Part shown: positions 1-5,254 of the stretch, piece by piece | How the letters are laid out: each line of letters starts with the position of its first letter | How positions within the stretch are numbered: position 1 is the first letter of the stretch | Origin: Candidatus Tayloriibacteriota bacterium | GTDB taxonomy: Bacteria; Patescibacteriota; Minisyncoccia; Phycocordibacterales; PALSA-1337 | Direction: 5' to 3' | Length of the DNA stretch: 5,556 bases | Assembly: GCA_026395105.1 (NCBI GenBank) | Contig: JAPLZH010000071.1 | Coordinates: 1 to 5,556, forward strand | The notes under the pieces: model-generated | Told to the model about the DNA's origin: nothing | Database searches by the model: none | Seen by the model: only the letters and a program-made list of their open reading frames with translations | Position numbers and translations under genes: made by a program

Positions 1-1
1 T

Positions 2-130
2 ACCGTTACTCAAGAAGATTTAGATGAAATCCATTCCTTCTTGAATGACCGACCTAGGGAGTGTATTGAGTTTAGGACAGCAACAGAGTATTATTCATTA
101 TTAAGTTCGAGTGTCCTACTTGAGGGGTAG
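2..130 (+). CDS. IS30-family transposase, C-terminal fragment (partial at window edge)
   Basis: The open frame enters from the left edge and gives 42 residues before a TAG stop. The segment LNDRPRECIEFRTATEYY has the shape of the C-terminal signature of IS30-family DDE transposases (LNNRPRK.LG..TP.E.F), which lies just after the catalytic glutamate. Only this tail is present, so the DDE core and the helix-turn-helix domain cannot be checked. The protein would cut and join the ends of its own element. The gene continues past the left edge and is not necessarily broken. The family call rests on this signature, on the matching N-terminus at the right edge and on the shared inverted repeats. Confidence 0.82.
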   Translation, partial: TVTQEDLDEIHSFLNDRPRECIEFRTATEYYSLLSSSVLLEG

Positions 131-134
131 CTAG
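113..134 (+). repeat. IS30-type right terminal inverted repeat (IRR)
   Basis: Read on the minus strand this begins ctagctacc and ends aagtaggac, with a 4-bp centre. The left repeat at 5422-5443 has the same two 9-bp blocks and differs only in three of the four central bases. The last codons and the TAG stop (128-130) of the transposase lie inside it. The exact outer edge could be one to two bases either way, because the sequences diverge immediately outside ctag. Confidence 0.85.
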
Positions 135-210
135 AGGGAAATACCATGAGCAAAATTATAACACATTTTTTAATTAAATTAAATCTAAATTAATAAATAA
201 CTATAAACTA
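135..210. other. AT-rich spacer, no gene seen
   Basis: This stretch between the IS end and the first hairpin is nearly all A and T, with runs such as taattaaatt. No reading frame of useful length, RNA gene or clear promoter was recognised. Confidence 0.6.
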
Positions 211-241
211 ACACAAAACCACCCGTTAAGGTGGCTTGTGT
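211..241 (-). terminator. Probable intrinsic terminator of the tRNA-Gln transcript
   Basis: On the minus strand CCACC pairs with GGTGG around a 6-nt loop, and an outer ACACAA pairs with TTGTGT across a G-T pair and a one-base bulge. The 3' arm is T-rich (GGTGGTTTTGTGTT). This is the first terminator-like structure after the tRNA in its direction of transcription. The T-run is short and partly inside the stem, so it may be weak. The plus strand has no T-run after the stem. Confidence 0.5.
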
Positions 242-246
242 CTTGA

Positions 247-266
247 ATACCGCTCTCAGCGGGTAT
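247..266. other. Hairpin, 8 bp with a one-base bulge
   Basis: ataccgct (247-254) pairs with agcgggtat (258-266) around a 3-nt loop, leaving one unpaired base. It is the middle of three hairpins in the 120 nt behind tRNA-Gln. No family of structured RNA was recognised. Confidence 0.5.
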
Positions 267-283
267 GCTTTCTCAGGTTAGGT

Positions 284-329
284 CTTGGGCTTCCTTCGAC
301 GCGACTCGTGCGCTCGAACTAAGCTCAAG
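284..329. other. Long hairpin directly behind tRNA-Gln
   Basis: CTTGGGCTT (284-292) pairs with AAGCTCAAG (321-329). After a 2x2 internal loop TTCGA (295-299) pairs with TCGAA (314-318), and after a bulged C, GCG (301-303) pairs with CGC (311-313) around a 7-nt loop. That gives 17 pairs in about 46 nt, ending one base from the tRNA CCA end. The imperfect pair 288/325 is G-U in a plus-strand RNA but C-A in a minus-strand RNA. It could be the processed trailer of the tRNA, a terminator-like element, or part of a small RNA on the other strand. Confidence 0.5.
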
Positions 330-330
330 T

Positions 331-404
331 TGGCTGGGGGACTTGGACTCGAACCAAAATTTTCGCTTTCAGAGAGCGACGGCCTACCATTAGCCGATCC
401 CCCA
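331..404 (-). tRNA. tRNA-Gln, anticodon CUG
   Basis: A complete 74-nt cloverleaf is present. The acceptor stem TGGGGGA (404-398) pairs with TCCCCCA (341-335). The D stem is GGCT/GGCC, the anticodon stem TCGCT/AGCGA with loop CTCTGAA, and the T stem TTTGG/CCAAG with loop TTCGAGT. The variable loop has 4 nt, the discriminator base is G and CCA is encoded. The anticodon is at 370-372 and reads CAG. The U1-A72 first pair and discriminator G are typical bacterial glutamine tRNA features and agree with the anticodon. It lies 99 bp downstream of the pyrG stop in the same direction and may have its own promoter at 437-465. Three hairpins follow its 3' end. Confidence 0.96.
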
Positions 405-436
405 ATATTTACCTTTTTTCGCACACTTGCTCCTAT

Positions 437-465
437 AAAATACGCTAAAAAGGCAAAATATTCAA
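437..465 (-). promoter_or_regulatory. Possible sigma70-type promoter for tRNA-Gln
   Basis: On the minus strand TTGAAT (465-460) is followed after 17 bp by TATTTT (442-437). Each hexamer matches the consensus in four of six positions. Transcription would start roughly 25 nt before the mature tRNA. The site overlaps the possible pyrG terminator, so at most one of the two may be real. The region is AT-rich, which makes chance matches likely. Confidence 0.35.
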
Positions 466-497
466 GCTCTTTGAGAATTTGCTATTTTGTCCGCCTT
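447..497 (-). terminator. Possible terminator-like structure behind pyrG
   Basis: On the minus strand AAGGC (497-493) and AAAATA (488-483) pair with TATTTT (460-455) and GCCTT (454-450). The end of the 3' arm runs into five T bases. A 4-nt one-sided bulge and a 22-nt loop weaken it. It starts 7 nt after the pyrG stop codon, where a terminator is expected. Alternatively, pyrG transcription runs on into tRNA-Gln. Confidence 0.35.
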
Positions 498-503
498 CCC
501 TCT

Positions 504-2237
504 CTATCTATCCTTCTTTTCACCTCTCCTCTTTATACTCGCCTTCACGAACTCCGTGAAAAGCGGATGCGGGGCCAATGGCCTCGCCAAAAATTCCGGA
601 TGGAACTGCGTGCCTAAAAAGAAAGGGTTCTCTGCGCGGGGCAGTTCAGCGATCTCGCAAAGCTTTCCATCAGGCGATGTTCCGGAGAAAATGAGTCCGC
701 CTGCGGAAATACGCGCCACGAATTCGGGATTTACTTCATAGCGGTGGCGGTGGCGTTCGGTAATAGTTTCCGCGCTGTAGGCCTCACGCGCTATGCTTCC
801 CTTTTTCAAAGTAGCCGGATAAGCACCAAGCCTCATGCTTCCGCCGTAATTCCCCTCGGCCAGCTTTTTCTTTTGATCAGGCATAATGTCTATGACGAGC
901 GCTTCCGACTTCGGATTTATCTCGGCCGTATTTGCCTCCGTGAGACCGAGTACATTTCTCGCGAATTCTATAACCATTAACTGCATGCCGTAGCAAAGAC
1001 CGAAATACGGAATTTTATGCTCCCTTGCATAGCGAATGACGGCGAGCTTCCCCTCTATTCCCGTTTCACCGAATCCGCCCGGAACTATTATGCCATCGAA
1101 TTTCTCTAGCGCTTTAAAATCCGCCTTCGTGGCGCCACTAGCCCCCGCGCGCGTCTCCCCCTTCTCATTTTCATAATCGCGGGCGTTTATAGTATGAATA
1201 ACCGGCTTCTTCCCGAGCTTATAAGCCGAATATTTAATAGCCTCGAGAACTGAAACATAAGCATCAGTTAAAACGAAGTCTCCAGTATTAAAATATTTGC
1301 CGACTATAGCTATGTCCACCGTCTCCTTCGACTCCTTCGTACTTTTCACGAAGGCATTCCATTTACTGAGGCCGGGCTCATTTGCCTTCTTTCTCATATG
1401 CAAAATCCTCGTCAATATTTCACTTAAATGATCCTTTTCAAAATTCCCTGGAACATCGAAAACGCTTTCTATATCCGGCGCGGAGATAACATGATCCGTT
1501 GGCAAACTGCACGACACAGCGATTTTCTCTTTTCTTTTATGATCCATTGGCACCTCACTTCTGGCGATAATAACATCCGCATTAATGCCGTAAGAATTTA
1601 GCTGGCGAATAGCGTTCTGTGTAGGCTTCGACTTCATTTCCCCGAGCTTCGACGGCACCGGCATATAGCTCACCATAACGAAAGCCGTATCATTCGGATA
1701 TCTTACTTTTAGAACTCTCGCAGCTTCTAGAAACATTATATTCTGATAGTCACCGACAGTTCCGCCGATTTCCACGACCGTCACTTCCGTCTTATTCACC
1801 TTTGCCGAATGTTCGAAACGGCGAATGATTTCATCGCGAATATGTGGGATAGCCTCCACGCATTTACCACCGTATTTAAGTGCGCGCTCCGCCTCTATCA
1901 CATGCTGATAAACCATTCCGGAGGTAATATAATCATCGGCCGTTAAATCTCTATGCAAAAAACGCTCGTAATTTCCCATGTCCTGATCAGTCTCTAGTCC
2001 AGAATTTATGACGAAGACTTCGCCGTGCTCTGTCGGATTCATCGTGCCCGCGTCCACATTTAGATAAGGATCGACCTTCAAAAGATTCACAGAAAAACCC
2101 TTCGCTTGCAGAAGGGTTCCTATAGACGACGTAGCGATTCCTTTTCCTACTCCAGACATTACTCCACCGACGACAAAAATAAATTTATGAGCTTTGCGCT
2201 TTACGCTCTTTCCATGCGAATTTTTTTTCGGTTCCAT
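504..2237 (-). CDS. pyrG: CTP synthase (glutamine-hydrolysing)
   Basis: It converts UTP, ATP and glutamine to CTP, the last step of pyrimidine nucleotide synthesis, in the cytoplasm. The 577-residue product is complete; E. coli PyrG has 545. The synthetase domain (about 17-285) shows the P-loop GGVMSGVGKG (24-33), KVDPYLNVDAGTMNP, HGEVFV, EIGGTVGDY (156-164) and the UTP/CTP-site motif KSKPTQ (202-207). The glutaminase domain (about 305-570) has oxyanion motif PGGFG (386-390), nucleophile Cys415 in GLCYGMQL, and His546/Glu548 in QFHPEF. Oddities are Thr392 where the lid normally has Arg (usual GFGxRGxEGK, here GFGETGIEGK), GDYQN instead of GDIES, Tyr416 after the nucleophile, and a lysine-rich N-terminal tail of about 16 residues. 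The start is well fixed: in-frame TAG and TGA lie four and five codons upstream, and no other Met precedes the conserved core. It stands alone, probably with its own promoter. Confidence 0.97.
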   Translation of the reverse strand: MEPKKNSHGKSVKRKAHKFIFVVGGVMSGVGKGIATSSIGTLLQAKGFSVNLLKVDPYLNVDAGTMNPTEHGEVFVINSGLETDQDMGNYERFLHRDLTADDYITSGMVYQHVIEAERALKYGGKCVEAIPHIRDEIIRRFEHSAKVNKTEVTVVEIGGTVGDYQNIMFLEAARVLKVRYPNDTAFVMVSYMPVPSKLGEMKSKPTQNAIRQLNSYGINADVIIARSEVPMDHKRKEKIAVSCSLPTDHVISAPDIESVFDVPGNFEKDHLSEILTRILHMRKKANEPGLSKWNAFVKSTKESKETVDIAIVGKYFNTGDFVLTDAYVSVLEAIKYSAYKLGKKPVIHTINARDYENEKGETRAGASGATKADFKALEKFDGIIVPGGFGETGIEGKLAVIRYAREHKIPYFGLCYGMQLMVIEFARNVLGLTEANTAEINPKSEALVIDIMPDQKKKLAEGNYGGSMRLGAYPATLKKGSIAREAYSAETITERHRHRYEVNPEFVARISAGGLIFSGTSPDGKLCEIAELPRAENPFFLGTQFHPEFLARPLAPHPLFTEFVKASIKRRGEKKDR

Positions 2238-2243
2238 TATCCT

Positions 2244-2271
2244 ATTCTATCAGAAGTAAAAAACTTGGCAA
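2244..2271 (-). promoter_or_regulatory. Probable sigma70-type promoter of pyrG
   Basis: TTGCCA (2271-2266) and TAGAAT (2249-2244) are each one base from the TTGACA and TATAAT consensus, with a 16-bp spacer. Six bases separate the -10 from the ATG, so the expected first transcribed base is at or next to the A of the start codon (2237). The mRNA would then be leaderless. The AGGA just before the ATG would not be transcribed and is too close to act as a ribosome binding site anyway. Confidence 0.55.
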
Positions 2272-2330
2272 AATAACAAAGGCAAAAATTTCTAGCCAGT
2301 TTTTTGGCACACATACCCAACATTTCAAAC

Positions 2331-2389
2331 ATACCATCCCATGGTCTAAAATATACCATACGGTGGTATGTTTCAATTACTTGCAAGTA
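2331..2389. promoter_or_regulatory. Row of three short palindromes upstream of pyrG
   Basis: Palindrome 1 is ATACCAT-ccc-ATGGTCT (2331-2347), 6 of 7 pairs. Palindrome 2 is ATACCA-tacgg-TGGTAT (2353-2369), perfect. Palindrome 3 is TACTTGCAAGTA (2378-2389), perfect. Their centres are at 2339, 2361 and 2383.5, close to 22 bp apart, about two helical turns. The first two share the half-site ATACCA, and the outer arms AAACATACCA and TGGTATGTTT at 2327-2373 form a perfect 10-bp inverted repeat. No T-run follows on either strand, which argues against a terminator. A binding site for an unidentified regulator of pyrG is the likeliest reading, by inference only. Confidence 0.4.
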
Positions 2390-2478
2390 GAATCTATTTT
2401 TGGTCTGACTTGGTTTTTTTCTTTTACCAGCTCATATACGATAAGTTCTAAAGGACAGCCACAGGTGTAAGGATTCAC

Positions 2479-2597
2479 AAGCTTCCCGAACTTTTTGCTT
2501 TTAGAGGGGGCTCCGCAGGGCGAAGAGCCCGAGGACTGGACAAATTTTCAGCAGAAAATTTGTGTACCCCTCTAAAAACAAAAAGTTCGGGAAGCTT
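2479..2597 (-). repeat. 119-bp palindromic element with 31-nt inverted arms behind ftsX
   Basis: The left arm (2479-2509) and right arm (2567-2597) are complementary at 30 of 31 positions. The one imperfect pair (2498/2578) is C-A in a plus-strand RNA but G-U in a minus-strand RNA, so an ftsX read-through transcript could pair along the whole arm. The 57-nt interior has a perfect 10-bp hairpin (ACAAATTTTC with GAAAATTTGT, 2540-2563) and a GC-rich hairpin with GGGC/GCCC (2518-2530). The predicted fold is a three-way junction. It begins 7 nt after the ftsX stop. No T-run follows, so it is not a standard intrinsic terminator, and no flanking target duplication was seen. It may be a dispersed REP- or MITE-like repeat, an mRNA 3'-end stabiliser, or a structured RNA. 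Confidence 0.75.
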
Positions 2598-2604
2598 TGC
2601 CTTT

Positions 2605-3528
2605 TTACACATTTAGATATCTCCTCACCGAAATATAGCTAGATACCGCGCCTAGTACCACCCCCACCACTAATAGAATAATAAATATCTCCCCTATGTG
2701 CGTCAGATAATAAGCATTTAGAGAAAAATCGCTAGAAATTATTTTCAGAATCTTTCCGAAATAATACGTCGCCGGATACATAATGAGCGCCGTCAGAACC
2801 GCCGAAGTCACTCCGCACATTACGCCGGAGACGACGAATGGCCCACGAACATGCATATTGCTAGCACCTACAAGCTTCATGACAGAAATCTCATCCTTTG
2901 CAGAATAGATGATGAGGCGCATCGTGTTCAGCGTGATAATGATTATAGCCAAACCGAGTAAAACGCTAATGCCCACACCGACCCCTTCAGTGACCTGAAT
3001 AATTTGCGAAAGTTTAGAGATAACGTCTTTATTTTTATTATAATTCACGCTCTCTATAATGGAAGATCCGTCCTTTGAAAGAGCGTTTTTACTTTCCAAA
3101 AACTTAGCGATGCCGTCATACTGCTGAGGTTCCTTTGCCTTAATATTTAGAACCGCGGAGAAAGGATTATTCCCGACCTCGTCTAGCCCCTGTAAAATCA
3201 CGGCATTATCCTGATTCTTATTCTTAAAATCCGCGAGCACCTGATCACGGGAAATATAGTCTACCCTCGAAACTTCTGGAAGTGCCTCTATCATTTTCTT
3301 CAAACCGAGCACGTCCGTCTCCACTACATCAGGGGCAAAGTAGACATTCACATCCACTTTTTCTTTTATCTGTGAAATGTAATTATTCGAAATGATATTG
3401 AAAAGCAAAACGGCAGAGATGACGCAAAGGGCTATTGTTATCGACAGAATAAAGGAAAAGGAAAGAAAGCCATTCCTCCAAAAACTGACGAATCCTGCAC
3501 GAGTTACTCTTTTAAAGCTTGTCCACAT
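2605..3528 (-). CDS. ftsX: Cell-division protein FtsX, membrane subunit of FtsEX
   Basis: FtsX is the membrane partner of the ATPase FtsE. The complex works at the division site and switches on peptidoglycan hydrolases outside the membrane. The complete 307-residue product has the family layout: short cytoplasmic N-terminus, TM1 (about 21-46), a large outside loop (about 47-175), TM2 (about 182-203), TM3 (about 230-255) and TM4 (about 279-300). The loop between TM2 and TM3 contains KDEISVMKLVGAS (211-223), the conserved FtsX motif facing FtsE. The length is normal. The ATG is preceded by AT-rich sequence without a Shine-Dalgarno motif. It follows ftsE after 54 bp. No adjacent hydrolase or CwlO/EnvC-like partner is present; the next gene leftwards is pyrG. 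The stop is TAA, 7 nt before the large palindrome. Confidence 0.96.
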   Translation of the reverse strand: MWTSFKRVTRAGFVSFWRNGFLSFSFILSITIALCVISAVLLFNIISNNYISQIKEKVDVNVYFAPDVVETDVLGLKKMIEALPEVSRVDYISRDQVLADFKNKNQDNAVILQGLDEVGNNPFSAVLNIKAKEPQQYDGIAKFLESKNALSKDGSSIIESVNYNKNKDVISKLSQIIQVTEGVGVGISVLLGLAIIIITLNTMRLIIYSAKDEISVMKLVGASNMHVRGPFVVSGVMCGVTSAVLTALIMYPATYYFGKILKIISSDFSLNAYYLTHIGEIFIILLVVGVVLGAVSSYISVRRYLNV

Positions 3529-3582
3529 AATTTTTAAATTTATTTTTCAAATGCGCTTCCGCGCGATTATTATAAAATATAA
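3529..3582 (-). other. ftsE-ftsX spacer with a small GNRA-capped hairpin
   Basis: In the minus-strand mRNA, GCGC (3564-3561) pairs with GCGC (3556-3553) around the loop GGAA, which fits the GNRA tetraloop type. It is the only GC-rich spot in an otherwise AT-rich spacer. No T-run follows, so termination is unlikely. A TATAAT at 3574-3569 has no recognisable -35, so it is not called as a promoter. Confidence 0.4.
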
Positions 3583-4263
3583 TTACAAAACGTATTTACC
3601 ACTCTTATCATCTCTAATAACTTTGCCTTTCTCTAGCGTAATGACTCGCTTCCCCAGAGAATCTATCACACCTTTATTATGAGTCGTTAAGATAACGGTC
3701 GTTCCCATATCATTAATCTTTTTCAAAATGTAAATGATTTCCTGAGTATTAGCTGGGTCGAGGTTTCCTGTCGGCTCATCCGCTATGATAACATCTGGCT
3801 GATTAACGATAGCGCGGGCTATAGCCACTCTCTGCTTTTCGCCTCCTGAAAGTTCATGCGGAAAATTCCAAAGCTTATCACTAAGGCCGACGAGGTCTAA
3901 AACCTGCGGGACGTCTGACTGGATCTGTGCATCGCTTTTGCCTGAAGCTTCCATCGCAAAAGCGATGTTTTCAAAGGCTGTTTTAGAAGGTATTAATCTA
4001 TAATCCTGAAAAACAGTACCGATTCTTCGGCGAAGCTTATTCACCGCCCCTCTTCGAAGATTATTAACATCCACTGATTCGAAAAAGACAGCGCCATTAG
4101 TAGGCGTTTCCTCAGCTAAAAGCATTTTTAGAAGTGTCGTTTTACCCGCTCCAGAATGACCGACTATAGAGACGAATTCTTTCGGTTCTATAGAAAAACT
4201 AACTTCTGTAAGGGCCGGAGTGCTGTCTTTGTAAATCTTAGTGACTTTATCGAAATAAATCAT
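3583..4263 (-). CDS. ftsE: Cell-division ATP-binding protein FtsE
   Basis: FtsE is the cytoplasmic ABC ATPase of FtsEX; it binds FtsX and drives the conformational signal that activates cell-wall hydrolases during division. The 226-residue product is complete and of usual length. All ABC motifs are intact: Walker A GHSGAGKTT (35-43), Q-loop around Gln86 in VFQDYRL, signature LSGGE (138-142), Walker B VIIADEP (158-164) with catalytic Glu163, and H-loop His195 in LTTHN. FQDYRL and the spacing favour FtsE over a LolD- or MacB-type exporter, and adjacent ftsX settles it. The ATG lies 7 nt behind the prfB stop with no Shine-Dalgarno sequence, so translation may be coupled to prfB or leaderless from the extended -10 at 4270-4278. 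Confidence 0.97.
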   Translation of the reverse strand: MIYFDKVTKIYKDSTPALTEVSFSIEPKEFVSIVGHSGAGKTTLLKMLLAEETPTNGAVFFESVDVNNLRRGAVNKLRRRIGTVFQDYRLIPSKTAFENIAFAMEASGKSDAQIQSDVPQVLDLVGLSDKLWNFPHELSGGEKQRVAIARAIVNQPDVIIADEPTGNLDPANTQEIIYILKKINDMGTTVILTTHNKGVIDSLGKRVITLEKGKVIRDDKSGKYVL

Positions 4264-4269
4264 ATGAAC

Positions 4270-4278
4270 ATTATATCA
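4270..4278 (-). promoter_or_regulatory. Extended -10 element before ftsE
   Basis: On the minus strand TGA followed by TATAAT is a perfect match to the extended -10 (TGnTATAAT). It overlaps the last prfB codons and contains the prfB stop TAA. Six bases separate it from the ftsE ATG, the same spacing as at pyrG, which would place the transcript start at the start codon. No good -35 is seen 16-18 bp upstream, which extended -10 promoters can tolerate. Coding constraint and AT content could produce this by chance. Confidence 0.45.
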
Positions 4279-5152
4279 CATCTTTTTCTGCATCTATGAA
4301 TAAATCTATGTCCCCTTCTAGTACATCATCTACTTTCGCTGTCTCTACATCAGTTCTATGATCCTTCACCATTTTATATGGATGCAAAACGTATGAACGA
4401 ATCTGATTTCCCCATTCTATTTCGAGCGTGCCTTTTATAAAAAGCCCCTTTTCTTTTTTCTTTTGCTCTTCTTCTTTAAATTTAAAAAGTTTTCCGGCTA
4501 AGATCTGCATGGCCTTCTCTTTATTCTGCCCCTGCGAGCGTTCATTATCTGAAGATGCGGAAAGATTTGTCGGAATATGAATGAGCCTGACCGCAGTCTC
4601 CCTCTTATTCACATTTTGCCCTCCTGGGCCACTGGATTTTGAGAATTCCACTCTGATTTCACTTTCTGGAATCGGCATTTCACTCACTTTTTCAAAGCGA
4701 GGAATAACTTCGACAAGCGAAAAGGATGTATGCCTCTGTCCTTTTGCATTAAAAGGCGATACTCTGACGAGTCGGTGAACACCGGACTCATTTTTCAAAG
4801 TTCCATATGCATTTTTTCCAAAAATCTCAAAAGTTAAATTCCTAAAACCGCCGTGATCATTTTCATTCATATGAATCGGCAAAATTTGCCAGCCTTTATT
4901 TCCAGAGTATTTTATATACATTCGGTAGAGCATTGCGGAAAAGTCCTCGGCATCATCTCCCCCTGCGCCTGAGAGAATGGAGACTATTGCATTTCCTTTA
5001 TCGAATTTACCGACGCCCTCCAGTTCATCCTTTAATTTTCTGAGCTCCGCTAGAGTTTCCTGCGCTTTTTCTTTATTTTGCCAAAAGTCCGGCCCAGCTA
5101 TCTTTGCCTCTAAAATGTCTATTTTCTGCTGTATTTCCTCTTTTTTAGCCAT
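4271..5152 (-). CDS. prfB: Peptide chain release factor 2, N-terminally shortened
   Basis: RF2 recognises UGA and UAA in the ribosomal A site and triggers peptide release. The codon-reading tripeptide SPF (132-134, HRLVRVSPF) marks RF2 rather than RF1, and the catalytic GGQ is at 177-179 in SSGPGGQNVN. The C-terminal domain ends normally (IRSYVLHPYKMVKDHRT). The 293-residue product compares with about 365 in E. coli, where SPF is at 205-207 and GGQ at 250-252. Both offsets are 73 residues and the part after GGQ is of equal length, so the whole deficit lies in N-terminal domain 1; the remainder is a short helical segment (about 1-50). In-frame TAA and TGA four and five codons upstream fix the ATG and exclude a hidden longer frame or the classic prfB +1 frameshift. 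No Shine-Dalgarno motif is visible. It is the first gene of the prfB-ftsE-ftsX block. Confidence 0.95.
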   Translation of the reverse strand: MAKKEEIQQKIDILEAKIAGPDFWQNKEKAQETLAELRKLKDELEGVGKFDKGNAIVSILSGAGGDDAEDFSAMLYRMYIKYSGNKGWQILPIHMNENDHGGFRNLTFEIFGKNAYGTLKNESGVHRLVRVSPFNAKGQRHTSFSLVEVIPRFEKVSEMPIPESEIRVEFSKSSGPGGQNVNKRETAVRLIHIPTNLSASSDNERSQGQNKEKAMQILAGKLFKFKEEEQKKKEKGLFIKGTLEIEWGNQIRSYVLHPYKMVKDHRTDVETAKVDDVLEGDIDLFIDAEKDVI

Positions 5153-5211
5153 AGGATAAGGTTATCAAAAATCTGGCAAAAAGGAAGCGGGGGCGAAGCT
5201 GGAAATTTAAA

Positions 5212-5254
5212 AATTAATAAAAAAGAAAGGCCACCACTAAGGGAAAGTGGTGGC
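5212..5254 (-). terminator. Strong intrinsic terminator upstream of prfB
   Basis: On the minus strand GCCACCACT (5254-5246) pairs perfectly with AGTGGTGGC (5238-5230) around a 7-nt loop, followed by CTTTCTTTTTTATT. This 9-bp GC-rich stem with a T-run is the clearest intrinsic terminator in the window. It acts on transcripts entering from the right and insulates prfB from them. It has no intact gene to its right within the window, only 167 bp of non-coding sequence and then the IS. Confidence 0.85.

Larger units (their letters stand above)
1..134 (+). mobile_element. IS30-family insertion sequence, right (3') end only
   Basis: This is the terminal 134 bp of an insertion sequence whose remainder lies outside the window. 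It consists of the C-terminal codons of an IS30-type transposase followed by a terminal inverted repeat at 113-134. That repeat, read on the minus strand, matches the left terminal repeat of a second element at 5422-5443 in 19 of 22 positions. The transposase stop codon lies inside the inverted repeat, a compact arrangement often seen in insertion sequences. The two elements have the same orientation and are probably copies of one IS type, although their visible parts do not overlap. The target duplication cannot be seen because the other flank is missing. Confidence 0.85.
2238..2604. other. 367-bp gene-free region between ftsX and pyrG
   Basis: No convincing protein or tRNA gene is seen on either strand. 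Nearest pyrG is its probable promoter (2244-2271). Next comes a group of short palindromes (2331-2389), then an unremarkable T-rich stretch (2390-2478). Directly behind ftsX is a large palindromic element (2479-2597). The length of this spacer contrasts with the 7-54 bp spacing in the prfB-ftsE-ftsX block. Confidence 0.7.

Noticed and set aside
141..147. A copy of the ATACCAT half-site beside the left IS
   Set aside because: A single 7-bp match in AT-rich DNA without a palindromic partner is compatible with chance.
285..741. Plus-strand open frames of 84-110 codons across 285-741
   Set aside because: They read through tRNA-Gln and the end of pyrG on the opposite strand and show no family resemblance.
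744..980. Plus-strand open frame inside pyrG
   Set aside because: It is antisense to a clearly conserved coding sequence and is a shadow frame. The same holds for plus-strand frames at 3392-3682, 4581-4778 and 4977-5159.
2331..2373. The ATACCA palindromes as a terminator
   Set aside because: Neither strand has a T-run after the stem, and the position upstream of the pyrG promoter fits a binding site better.
2479..2597. The palindromic element as a standard rho-independent terminator of ftsX
   Set aside because: The stem is far longer than usual, contains nested hairpins, and no T-run follows on the minus strand.
5140..5175. The programmed +1 frameshift typical of prfB, suggested by an in-frame TGA close upstream
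   Set aside because: A TAA follows the TGA in the same frame before the ATG, there is no CTTTGAC slip site and no upstream Shine-Dalgarno-like stimulator. The gene simply starts at 5152.
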